Shown here piece by piece: positions 34,948-42,571 of a DNA stretch of 64,000 nt. A program made the translations under genes and the position numbers. Within the stretch, counting starts at the first letter, position 1. Each line of letters opens with the position of its first letter. The stretch spans positions 1 through 64,000 of the forward strand of contig MPMV01000001.1 of the NCBI GenBank assembly GCA_002238685.1, given 5' to 3'. The notes below the pieces were generated by a model. It made no database searches and was not told where the DNA came from. It saw nothing but the letters and a program-made list of their open reading frames with translations. This stretch comes from a bacterium EF100-94H03 bin56. Its GTDB lineage: Bacteria > Pseudomonadota > Alphaproteobacteria > SP197.

Positions 34948-36054
34948 ATGACGAATTTCCATGATGTTTTCCGGAACCCGCAGCTCGACCGGCGGCAACT
35001 CGCTTCCCTCGCCGCGGCTGCAGGAGTTGCCATGTTCACGACGCCCATGGCCCTGCGCCCGGCACGGGCCGCCGGCGGTGACCTCGATGTCTTCGAGTGG
35101 GCCGGTTACGATCTTCCGGAGTTCCACCAGGCCTACATGGACCAGCATGGCGCCTCTCCCGAATTCGCCATGTTCGGTGAACTCGAGGAGGCGTTGCAGA
35201 AACTGCGCGGCGGTTTTGTCACCGATGTCACCCATCCCTGCACCAGCAGTATCGGCCGCTGGGCTGACGCCGGCGTCATTCAGGCCGTCGACACGGATCG
35301 GCTCACCCACTGGGGCGATATCTTCCCCAGCATGCGCGAGATCAGGGCGCTCCACTACGAGGACACCATCATCGGCGTGCCGGCAGACTGGGGCAACTCG
35401 TCCATCCTCTACCGGTCCGACCTTGTCGAGCCCATGGAGAACTCCTACAACCTCTTTCTCGACGAGCGCTACGCGGGAAAGATGGCGTTCTTCGATTCCG
35501 CCGACGCCTTCGCCCAGGTCTGCGGGCTGATCCTCGGAGTCCATCCCTTCACGATGGATGAAAAGGAAATTGCCGAGGCTGCCGACATCATGCGGCGCAT
35601 CCACGCCAACCTGCGATTCTACTGGACCGACCCGACGCAGATCGAGCAGGCGCTCGCCGCCGGCGAGATCGTGTTGTCCTATTCCTGGAACGGCTCGGCC
35701 AAGAACCTGAAGTCACAAGGGCTGGAAGTCGCCTTCATGGATCCCAGGGAAGGGATCCTCACGTGGGTGTGCGCCCTGGCGCTGGGCACGGGCAATCCCG
35801 GAAACCTTGACCTCGCCTATGATTTCATCAATGCCTGGACCTCGCCCGAGGCCGGCAAGAACCTGATCGAGATGTACGGCTACGGACATTCCAACACCAT
35901 GGCGTTCCCGCTGGTCGCCGCGGAAGTCCTGGATTCACTGGGAATTGCCGACCCCGACGCCATGATGGCCAAGGGCACCTTCATCGAGGAGATGGCCCCC
36001 GACACCCGTGAAGCGGTGATCAGGGCCTTCGACGACGTGAAGTCCGGTATCTGA
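34948..36054 (+). CDS. PotD-like extracellular solute-binding protein
   Basis: A 368-residue periplasmic protein. The N-terminus has a twin-Arg-like segment (LDRRQLASLAAAAGVAMF) ending near ALRPARA, so export by Tat or Sec is likely. The mature part fits the spermidine/putrescine-binding family: DLDVFEWAGYDLPEF, DVTHPCTSSIGRWADAG, GVPADWGNSSILYRSD and EIVLSYSWNGSAKNL. ATG 34948 is chosen because GGAGGA sits seven bases upstream. No permease or ATPase genes accompany it, so it is an orphan component here. Confidence 0.87.
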   Translation: MTNFHDVFRNPQLDRRQLASLAAAAGVAMFTTPMALRPARAAGGDLDVFEWAGYDLPEFHQAYMDQHGASPEFAMFGELEEALQKLRGGFVTDVTHPCTSSIGRWADAGVIQAVDTDRLTHWGDIFPSMREIRALHYEDTIIGVPADWGNSSILYRSDLVEPMENSYNLFLDERYAGKMAFFDSADAFAQVCGLILGVHPFTMDEKEIAEAADIMRRIHANLRFYWTDPTQIEQALAAGEIVLSYSWNGSAKNLKSQGLEVAFMDPREGILTWVCALALGTGNPGNLDLAYDFINAWTSPEAGKNLIEMYGYGHSNTMAFPLVAAEVLDSLGIADPDAMMAKGTFIEEMAPDTREAVIRAFDDVKSGI

Positions 36055-36107
36055 GGATTGCGGGCAAGGACCCTGCTTGCGCCGCGAGCAGGGTCCTTGC
36101 GCCTTCG

Positions 36108-36806
36108 ATGACCGCCGCTTTCGACATCCGCTCCTTCCCCGAGCCGATCGGTGCCGCCCTGGTGGAACGCCTCGCGCAGGCGGAGACCGCCACGATCGGC
36201 CATGCCCGGCTCCACGGGTTTCTCGATTCGGGCATCCGCCCGGTGATTGCCGACCGCCGCATCGCCGGGACCGCCGTCACCGTGCGCATCCCCGGGGCGG
36301 ACTCGACATTGTTGCACCACGCCCTGGGTCATGTGCGGACCGGCGACATCCTCATGATCGACCGTTGCGGGGACGACCTCCACGCGTGCTGGGGAGGCTC
36401 GCTCACGGTCGCCGCCAGGGCGCGGAATCTCGCCGGCGCGGTGATCGACGGCCGCGCCACGGACTTCGGCGACATCAGGCGCATCGGTCTTCCGGTGTGG
36501 TGCCGGGGGCCGTCGCCGATCACGACGCGCCTGCTCGCGGCGGGAGGCGGACTCAACGTCCCGATCACAGTAGGGGGTGTCGTCGTCAACCCCGGTGACG
36601 CGGTGATTGCCGACGACAACGGTGTCGTCGTGCTCGCCCCCGGCGAGGCGGAGCTCTGGGCGAGCTACGCGCTTGACGAGCAGACCGAGGAGATTCCATT
36701 CAACGAGGCGCTGGAGCGCGGGGAACGGCTCGGCATCCTTTCCGGAGCGACGGCCATGATTGAGGAGGCCACCGGCCTCGATCTCAGTGGGGACAAGAGA
36801 ACATGA
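36108..36806 (+). CDS. RraA-like / HMG-aldolase-family protein
   Basis: A 232-residue member of the RraA/dimethylmenaquinone-methyltransferase-like superfamily. The core has GTAVTVRIPGADSTLLHHAL, TGDILMIDRCGDD, AWGG-like CWGGSLTVAARARNLAG, and GAVIDGRATDFGDIR where the Arg and Asp of class II pyruvate aldolases sit; GGVVVNPGDAVIADDNGVVV is the conserved end. Some relatives cleave 4-hydroxy-4-methyl-2-oxoglutarate or decarboxylate oxaloacetate, others inhibit RNase E. Its stop overlaps the aldolase gene that follows, so a catabolic role is preferred. Confidence 0.85.
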   Translation: MTAAFDIRSFPEPIGAALVERLAQAETATIGHARLHGFLDSGIRPVIADRRIAGTAVTVRIPGADSTLLHHALGHVRTGDILMIDRCGDDLHACWGGSLTVAARARNLAGAVIDGRATDFGDIRRIGLPVWCRGPSPITTRLLAAGGGLNVPITVGGVVVNPGDAVIADDNGVVVLAPGEAELWASYALDEQTEEIPFNEALERGERLGILSGATAMIEEATGLDLSGDKRT

Positions 36807-37546
36807 CCGGCGATCTCGCGATCTGGCTCTCCACTCCCCATACGGCCATGATCGAAATTGCCCGCGACCTGGGGTTCCGGCGCGTCGTGCTCGACATCGA
36901 GCACGGTGTCTTCGACCTCGAACGCCTGGACAGGCTGGTGCCCTTCGCGCGCGCCCTCGGCATGGAGGTCCACGCCAAGATTCTCGGCCCTGAGGCCATC
37001 CCCATCCAGCAGGCGCTCGATCTTGGATGCGACAGTGTCATCATTCCTCACATAGGGGATCGTGATCACGCGTCCCGCACATGTGCTGCCGCCAAGTACC
37101 CGCCGCTGGGCATACGCAGCTTCGCGGGCGGCCGGACCGTCGCCTACGATGCACCCGCGGACGGCTGGTTCGAGGCGGAGAACCGGCGGCAACTGTGCTT
37201 TCCCATGATCGAGAGTGCGGCGGCCCTTGCGGACATCGATGCGATCCTTGCGCTCGACACGGTGGACGGGGTGTTCGTCGGACCGTCCGATCTCGCACTG
37301 TCGTGCGGACGGGACCGCTACCGCTTCGCCGCCGAAGACCGCCGGGACCTGGAGACCATCGCCGGCGCGGCGGCGGTCGCCGGCAAGCCCTGGATCATGC
37401 CGGGCTGGACAGCCGAGGAACGCAGTCTTGCCCGGACACTGGGAACCGCCTGGATGGTCGTCGCCGACGAGACGGGGTCGATCCATTCGGGTCTGGTCGC
37501 TGCACTCGAGGCGGTTGCCGCCGAGACCGGAGAGTCCGGACGATGA
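36803..37546 (+). CDS. HpcH/HpaI-family aldolase
   Basis: A 247-residue class II pyruvate aldolase homologue. Signature elements are in order: VLDIEHGVFDLERL, KILGPEAIPIQQALDLG, KYPPLGIRSFAGGR, LCFPMIESAAAL (metal Glu) and DGVFVGPSDLALS (metal Asp). It should cleave a 4-hydroxy-2-oxo acid to pyruvate or a related 2-oxo acid plus an aldehyde. It overlaps by four bases both the RraA-like gene before it and the ThDP enzyme after it. Confidence 0.9.
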   Translation: MTGDLAIWLSTPHTAMIEIARDLGFRRVVLDIEHGVFDLERLDRLVPFARALGMEVHAKILGPEAIPIQQALDLGCDSVIIPHIGDRDHASRTCAAAKYPPLGIRSFAGGRTVAYDAPADGWFEAENRRQLCFPMIESAAALADIDAILALDTVDGVFVGPSDLALSCGRDRYRFAAEDRRDLETIAGAAAVAGKPWIMPGWTAEERSLARTLGTAWMVVADETGSIHSGLVAALEAVAAETGESGR

Positions 37547-39165
37547 CGACGCCAAGCACGGGAGAAGCCCTGATACATCTTCTCAGGGCCTACGGCGTCG
37601 ACACGGTCTTCGGCATGCCCGGTGTCCACACTCTCGACTTCTATCGAGCGCTTCCGGAAGCCGGAATCCGCCACATCGGCGTACGCCACGAGCAAGGGGC
37701 GGGTTTCATGGCGGATGGCTATGCTCGCATCTCCGGCCGGCCCGGGGTCTGCCTGCTGATCAGCGGTCCGGGCATCACCAACGCCGCGACGCCGATTGGC
37801 CAGGCCTTCTCCGATTCGCAGCCCATGCTGGTTCTCTCTTCCGTCGCCAGCCTCGCCGATCTCGGCATGGGCAGGGGACGGCTTCACGAGATTCCCGACC
37901 AGCGGGCCGTGACCGCGCCGATCACACACTTCAGCGAGTTGGCAACGACACCCGCGCAGGCAACGGAACTCGTCCATCGCGCCTTTGCCCACTTCGCCTC
38001 CCACAGGCCCCGTCCCTGTCATATCTCGGTTCCGCTGGATGTGCTGCCTCAACCCTTTGAGGGCACGATCGAGGCAGCGCGCCTGCCGGGCCTGCCGGCG
38101 CCGGACAGCGACGCACTCGATGCGGCCGCGTCGCTCGCGTCCTCATGCGGTCCCGCAGTGATCATTGCAGGAGGAGGCTCGGTGGACGCGGCCGACGAGG
38201 TGCGCGCGCTCGCCGAGCGCCTGGGCGCGGCTGTCCTTCCGACGATTGCCGGCAAGGGTGTCATGCCCGCGGACCACCCCCTGTCGCTCGAGATGACAGC
38301 GGACCAGCCGGGCACGCAATCCTTCATCTGTGAAGCCGGACTGGTCATTGCCGTCGGCACGGAGTTTGCGGAACCCGACTTCTGGATCCCCGAACCCCTC
38401 CCGGTGACCGGCAAGCTCATCCGCATCGACATCGATGCGGGGACGCTGGCCCGGGACTGGCGCGCCGATGTCGCCATCCTTGGCGATGCCGCCCGGTCCC
38501 TCGACGGTATCCTGCGGCGTCTCGAGGGACGCAACACCGGGCCCGGATACGGTGGCGATGCCCTCGATGCGGCGCGCGAGGCTGGACGCGCCGATTTCGG
38601 ATCCCTCGAGCGGCTGCACGAACCGGTCATCCGGGCCATCCGGAATGCGCTACCGCCCGACGGATACTGTTTCACGGACATGACGCAGATCGCCTATTCG
38701 GGCTATGCGCTCTTTCCGGCGAACAGACCGCGCCAGTGGTTCTTTCCCGCAGGTTACGGCACTCTGGGCTTCGCCCTGCCCGCGGCGATCGGAGCCGCGT
38801 TCGCCGCACCCGAACGGTCCGGCGCCGTGCTCATCGGCGATGGCGGGCTGCAGTTTACCGTGGCCGAACTCGCGACGGCCGTCGAACACGAACTCCCTCT
38901 CGCCATCGTGCTCTGGGACAACCACAGCCTCAAGCAGATCGCCCGATTCATGCGGGAACAGCAGATCGAGGAAATCGGCGTGCACCCCAGGAACCCCGAT
39001 TTCGCCATGCTGGCACAAGCCTATGGCATGGCCTTCTCGGAACCCTCCGGCCTGGAGGAACTCAGCGCATGCATGCGGCAGGCATGGAAGACGAAAGGCC
39101 CGACTCTCGTGCGCATCGACGAGTTCGCGGACTGGGTCCAGGAAGCAGCGCGCGAGTCACGCTGA
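37543..39165 (+). CDS. Thiamine-diphosphate decarboxylase, AruI / acetolactate-synthase-like
   Basis: A 540-residue ThDP enzyme starting at ATG 37543 (GTCCGGACGATG overlap with the aldolase stop). The N-terminal domain has VDTVFGMPGVHTLDFYRAL and VRHEQGAGFMADGYARISG with the catalytic Glu; the middle domain has GPAVIIAGGGSVDAADEV; the C-terminal ThDP-binding motif is GDGGLQFTVAELATAVEH, then LWDNHSLKQI. The N-terminal wording and GKGRGRLHE-type loop (here MGRGRLHEIPDQRAV) strongly recall 5-guanidino-2-oxopentanoate decarboxylase (AruI), so a 2-oxo acid from an arginine-like amino acid is a plausible substrate. Acetolactate synthase activity is less likely. Confidence 0.88.
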   Translation: MTTPSTGEALIHLLRAYGVDTVFGMPGVHTLDFYRALPEAGIRHIGVRHEQGAGFMADGYARISGRPGVCLLISGPGITNAATPIGQAFSDSQPMLVLSSVASLADLGMGRGRLHEIPDQRAVTAPITHFSELATTPAQATELVHRAFAHFASHRPRPCHISVPLDVLPQPFEGTIEAARLPGLPAPDSDALDAAASLASSCGPAVIIAGGGSVDAADEVRALAERLGAAVLPTIAGKGVMPADHPLSLEMTADQPGTQSFICEAGLVIAVGTEFAEPDFWIPEPLPVTGKLIRIDIDAGTLARDWRADVAILGDAARSLDGILRRLEGRNTGPGYGGDALDAAREAGRADFGSLERLHEPVIRAIRNALPPDGYCFTDMTQIAYSGYALFPANRPRQWFFPAGYGTLGFALPAAIGAAFAAPERSGAVLIGDGGLQFTVAELATAVEHELPLAIVLWDNHSLKQIARFMREQQIEEIGVHPRNPDFAMLAQAYGMAFSEPSGLEELSACMRQAWKTKGPTLVRIDEFADWVQEAARESR

Positions 39166-39708
39166 CATCGAGATCCGTATGCGATCGTGCCGTATCGAGA
39201 CCTGCGTGACGGCGACCGTGCAGTTCCATGAGGTGCGGACCATCCCGTGATCCATCCGGCAACCGCTCTCATCGAACCGCGAGCGCCGGGCCGTGGAGAA
39301 CGAGACGTCCAGTTCGACGAGGATGCCTGTCTGGCACGCACCGCCCTCCATCCTCGGCAAGGCACCGAAACCTCGCTGAACTTCGTGGTCAATCGGTCAC
39401 AAGCCTTCAACGCCGCACAGGTGAGGCAGGCATTGACGGCTCGGGGCGCCAGCGTCTGCAAACGATCTTGCGAGTGTGGGCGTTGACGGCGACCTCCATG
39501 ACCGCGGTCTCATTGTCGTCATTGGCGGTAAGGGCCACGCTGCTCTTTTTTCTCCAGGAGCGCGGGCCGCGGGTACGGCCGTGGCCACATACACCGCGTT
39601 GGTAGCCCAGATTTTTCCCGGTTCCCTCCTTCTTCTGCTTTTCACTTCCGGCGTCAAATGATTGAATCAAGGCACTGGTATGAACCCGGTGTTGGGAGAC
39701 CCACCATC
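39166..39708. other. Gene-free stretch between the ThDP enzyme and the dioxygenase
   Basis: About 540 bases with only short competing frames on both strands and no recognisable domain. The leftward frames at 39157-39360 and 39407-39670 are protein-like in composition but match nothing I know; they may be debris. No convincing terminator or repeat was seen. Confidence 0.45.
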
Positions 39709-40548
39709 ATGTCTGACTTCGCTGTACATCCCTACTCCACGGCCATCGGCGCTGAAGTGGCGGGAGTCGACCTGTCCCGTGAGCTCGACGACGTGACGTG
39801 GACCGCACTACGCAACGCCTACCTTGAGCATCTCGTCCTCTTCTTTCGTGACCAGACCCTCACGCCCGAGCAACAGGTCGCATTCTCGCGTCGATTCGGC
39901 CGCCTCGAGGAATACCCCTTCGTGCACGGCATCGACGGTTTTCCCGAACTCATCGACATCGTCAAGGAGCCCGACGAGGTCATCAATTTCGGCCATCTCT
40001 GGCACACGGACATGACCTTTCGCGAACAACCGCCGGCTGGCGCGGTTCTTTATGCCCTCGAGGTTCCCCCGGTTGGCGGCGACACGTTGTTTGCCAACAT
40101 GTACCTTGCCTGGGAGATGCTGTCGGAAGGCATGAAGACCGTGCTGCGTCAACTCCGTGCCATCCACGATTCGGGTACGCCGCAACGCCACACCGCCACC
40201 TTCAAGGGCATGAAGGTGCAGCACAGGCAGGGATCGGAGCGACAGGTCACGCCCCACCCATTTGTCCGGGTGCACCCCGAGACCGGCCGGGAATCACTCC
40301 TCATCAGTCCCAGCTACTGCCATCGCATCGAAGGCATGACCGATGAGGAAGGCAGGATGATCCTGGACCACCTCGAGCGCCATGCAACGCAGGACATCCT
40401 CACCTGCCGCTTCCGCTGGCGACCCGGTACGGTCGTCATCTGGGACAACCGCTGCACCATGCACATTGCCCTCGAGGATGACCTTGCCGCCATGCGCGGC
40501 GACACGGGCTTTCGCCGCGTCATGCGGCGCGCCACCATCGGTGTCTGA
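39709..40548 (+). CDS. TauD/TfdA-family Fe(II)/2-oxoglutarate dioxygenase
   Basis: A 279-residue protein. The iron facial triad is visible as LWHTDMTF (His and Asp, near residue 103) and RCTMHIAL (distal His, near 258), with the 2-oxoglutarate Arg in FRRVMRRATI. Other family features: GAEVAGVDLSREL at the N-terminus and PPVGGDTLFANMYLAWEML. ATG 39709 is chosen because GGGAGAC precedes it and the protein then begins FAVHPYSTAIGAE. It probably hydroxylates or desulphonates a small acid; substrate unknown. Confidence 0.9.
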   Translation: MSDFAVHPYSTAIGAEVAGVDLSRELDDVTWTALRNAYLEHLVLFFRDQTLTPEQQVAFSRRFGRLEEYPFVHGIDGFPELIDIVKEPDEVINFGHLWHTDMTFREQPPAGAVLYALEVPPVGGDTLFANMYLAWEMLSEGMKTVLRQLRAIHDSGTPQRHTATFKGMKVQHRQGSERQVTPHPFVRVHPETGRESLLISPSYCHRIEGMTDEEGRMILDHLERHATQDILTCRFRWRPGTVVIWDNRCTMHIALEDDLAAMRGDTGFRRVMRRATIGV

Positions 40549-40552
40549 CATC

Positions 40553-40619
40553 GCATGCGGCATTGCAAATCCCGACGTGCGAGAATCCTGAATGTTGCGC
40601 CGTGTGCCCGATGACCTGG
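40553..40619 (-). pseudogene. Remnant of the N-terminus of a PhyH-type dioxygenase
   Basis: Reading leftward this segment encodes SSGTRRNIQDSRTSGFAMP, clearly related to the start of the intact PhyH protein (ASGTRHDIADYRASGFAAP). Base identity over about 63 positions is roughly 70 percent. The start codon has become AGG. It stops five bases before the TauD stop codon region, so the rest of that gene copy is missing. It lies just downstream of the intact PhyH gene, as expected for a tandem duplicate. Confidence 0.65.
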
Positions 40620-40665
40620 CCAATCACGCGGTGGATCTTGGCGTCGCCCGTCCGGGAGGGCGCAA

Positions 40666-41463
40666 TCAGAACGTGACGTAGCGCCGCGAGGCGTGGGGCG
40701 CGAGCAGGCGTGTGTGCTGGCGGACTGCGTCGCGTGATAGATCGCTCGAAGGCGGCTTCTCCAGAACGAGATTGCCCTCGTGGCGCCCCCTCACCGACAT
40801 TGCCGAGACCGGTGGTCCACCGGTCCACCTGATGCGTCCCGGGAGATAGCGGACGCAGATTCCCGTCCGAGGATTGTCCGTCGTGTTCGGGCCGGATCCA
40901 TGAACAAGCAGGGCGTGATGGAGCGACATGCTGCCCGGTTCGAGTTCGTTGTCGTAAACCGGCCACGCCGCGGTATCGATTCTCGCGGTCTGACCATGGG
41001 ACAGCATGTTGTCCTCGCCCTGGCGTTCGTCGTGGGCCACGCGGCCGAGCCGGTGGGTCCCTGGCAGGAAGCGCATGCAGCCGTTGACCGAGGTCGCCGG
41101 CGTGAGAGCAATCCAGGCCGTGACGATGTCGAGCGGATCGAGGTTCCAGTAGCCGGCATCCTGGTGAAAGGAAATGTGGCGCCGGTCCCGCGCGGGCTTG
41201 GTCCAGATGTCGGCGCTCATCACCATGATGTCCGGACCCGTCAGCCGCTCCACCGTATCGAGGATGGAAGGAAGGCGGACCAGGCGGTCCATCCACGTGA
41301 AGAGCAAGTAGGACTTGTAGTACCAGGGATGCGGCAGGTCGACGTCGACCGCGTCGAGCCTGGCGAGGATGTGGGCGGCGTCATCAGCCGGCATGGCCAT
41401 GAGTGGCGCCGCAAATCCCGAGGCGCGATAATCCGCGATATCGTGGCGTGTTCCCGATGCCAT
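40666..41463 (-). CDS. PhyH (phytanoyl-CoA-dioxygenase-like) Fe(II)/2-oxoglutarate oxygenase
   Basis: A 265-residue protein. The iron ligands are in ISFHQDAGYWNLD (His-x-Asp near residue 115) and SLHHALLVHGSGPN (distal His near 205). The conserved NGCMRFLPGTHRLG and the 2-oxoglutarate-type Arg in NPRTGICVRYLP are present. ATG 41463 (MASGTRHDIADYR) is chosen; an earlier in-frame ATG adds 17 residues overlapping the divergent gene's leader. It is transcribed divergently from the KARI-like gene 50 bases away. A decayed second copy flanks it. Confidence 0.87.
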   Translation of the reverse strand: MASGTRHDIADYRASGFAAPLMAMPADDAAHILARLDAVDVDLPHPWYYKSYLLFTWMDRLVRLPSILDTVERLTGPDIMVMSADIWTKPARDRRHISFHQDAGYWNLDPLDIVTAWIALTPATSVNGCMRFLPGTHRLGRVAHDERQGEDNMLSHGQTARIDTAAWPVYDNELEPGSMSLHHALLVHGSGPNTTDNPRTGICVRYLPGRIRWTGGPPVSAMSVRGRHEGNLVLEKPPSSDLSRDAVRQHTRLLAPHASRRYVTF

Positions 41464-41512
41464 CACTCTTGCAGTACACTCCGCCTCCGAAAGACTACCG
41501 CCAGGAGATACC

Positions 41513-42520
41513 ATGGGCAGGTTCTATTTTGATGACGATGCCGATCCGGCCCTGCTCGACGGCAGGACGGTCGCCGTGATCGGCTACGGCAACCAGGGAC
41601 GCAGCCAGGCGCTCAACATGAAGGACCGTGGCGTCGACGTGATCGTCGGCAACATCGAGGACGAGTATGCCGAAAGCGCACGGGCTGACGGCTGGGATCT
41701 CCTGACCATCGAGGAGGCGGCCGCCCGGGCTGATATCCTGATGATGCTGACGTCCGATGACAGTCAGCCGGATGTCTACGAAAACTGGGTGAAGAAAAGC
41801 CTCAAACCCGGTGATGTCATGTGCTTTGCTCATGGTTTCAACATCCATTACGGCGAGATCGTGCCGGACCCGCAGACGGATGTCGTCATGGTGGCGCCAC
41901 GCATGCTCGGAGAGGGTGTGCGGGCGACGTTCCTCGAGGGGCGCGGCTTTCCAAGCCTCATTGCCGTGGCTCAGGATGGCAGTGGCAGGGCTCTTGACAT
42001 GTGCCTTGCGATCTCCTGGGCGATCGGCACGACAAGAATGGGAGCGCTGGAATCGAGTTTCGGTGAGGAGGTCCTCATCGATCTCTTCGAGGAACACCAG
42101 CCGGGACTCTACGCATTGCGCGCCATGTACACGGCACTCGTCGAGGCGGGCTGTTCTCCCGAGGCGGTCATGCTTGACCTCTACGCGTCCGGAGAGAGCG
42201 TCAAGTTCGCCGAGTACGGGCGCGACCTCGGCGCCTTCGAGCGCATGAAACGGACCAGCGCCACGGCGCAGTTCGGCCATCTCGTGTGGTCGAAACAGTA
42301 CTTCGACGAGGAAAAGACGCTCGAGGGCATGCGCCGGATGATCGCCAACATCAAGGACGGCAGCTTCATCCGTGCCCTGAAGGCCGAACGGCACAAGAAC
42401 CGGCCGGCGGTCGAGGCCGTCTGGCAGGAGAACAACGATCACGATCTTGTTCGTCGTGAACACGACCTCTACCAGCTGCTCGGGCGCCGGGCGAAGGGTG
42501 CGTCGACCCCCGGGACCTGA
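41513..42520 (+). CDS. Ketol-acid-reductoisomerase-like protein with altered active site
   Basis: A 335-residue class I KARI homologue. The N-terminal Rossmann domain is complete (VAVIGYGNQGRSQALNMKDRG, LTSDDSQPDVYENW, FAHGFNIHYGEI). The catalytic part differs from IlvC: the Lys of the APK motif is Arg (APRMLGEGVR), the first metal helix keeps Asp and Glu (LIDLFEEHQ), but the ECLHE-type second metal helix reads LDLYASGES. It may therefore be a different reductase or isomerase. The next genes are hyuA and hyuB, on the same strand after 51 bases, so it is unlikely to serve valine synthesis. Confidence 0.82.
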   Translation: MGRFYFDDDADPALLDGRTVAVIGYGNQGRSQALNMKDRGVDVIVGNIEDEYAESARADGWDLLTIEEAAARADILMMLTSDDSQPDVYENWVKKSLKPGDVMCFAHGFNIHYGEIVPDPQTDVVMVAPRMLGEGVRATFLEGRGFPSLIAVAQDGSGRALDMCLAISWAIGTTRMGALESSFGEEVLIDLFEEHQPGLYALRAMYTALVEAGCSPEAVMLDLYASGESVKFAEYGRDLGAFERMKRTSATAQFGHLVWSKQYFDEEKTLEGMRRMIANIKDGSFIRALKAERHKNRPAVEAVWQENNDHDLVRREHDLYQLLGRRAKGASTPGT

Positions 42521-42571
42521 CGAGGTACACAGTAATTCCGGGCCGGTCGACGAAGAAACCGGTTCTCATAC

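Noticed and set aside
37081-37542. N-terminal extension of the ThDP enzyme over the HpcH aldolase gene
   Set aside because: The aldolase is a complete gene in another frame with all its motifs, and ATG 37543 gives the expected ThDP-enzyme N-terminus.
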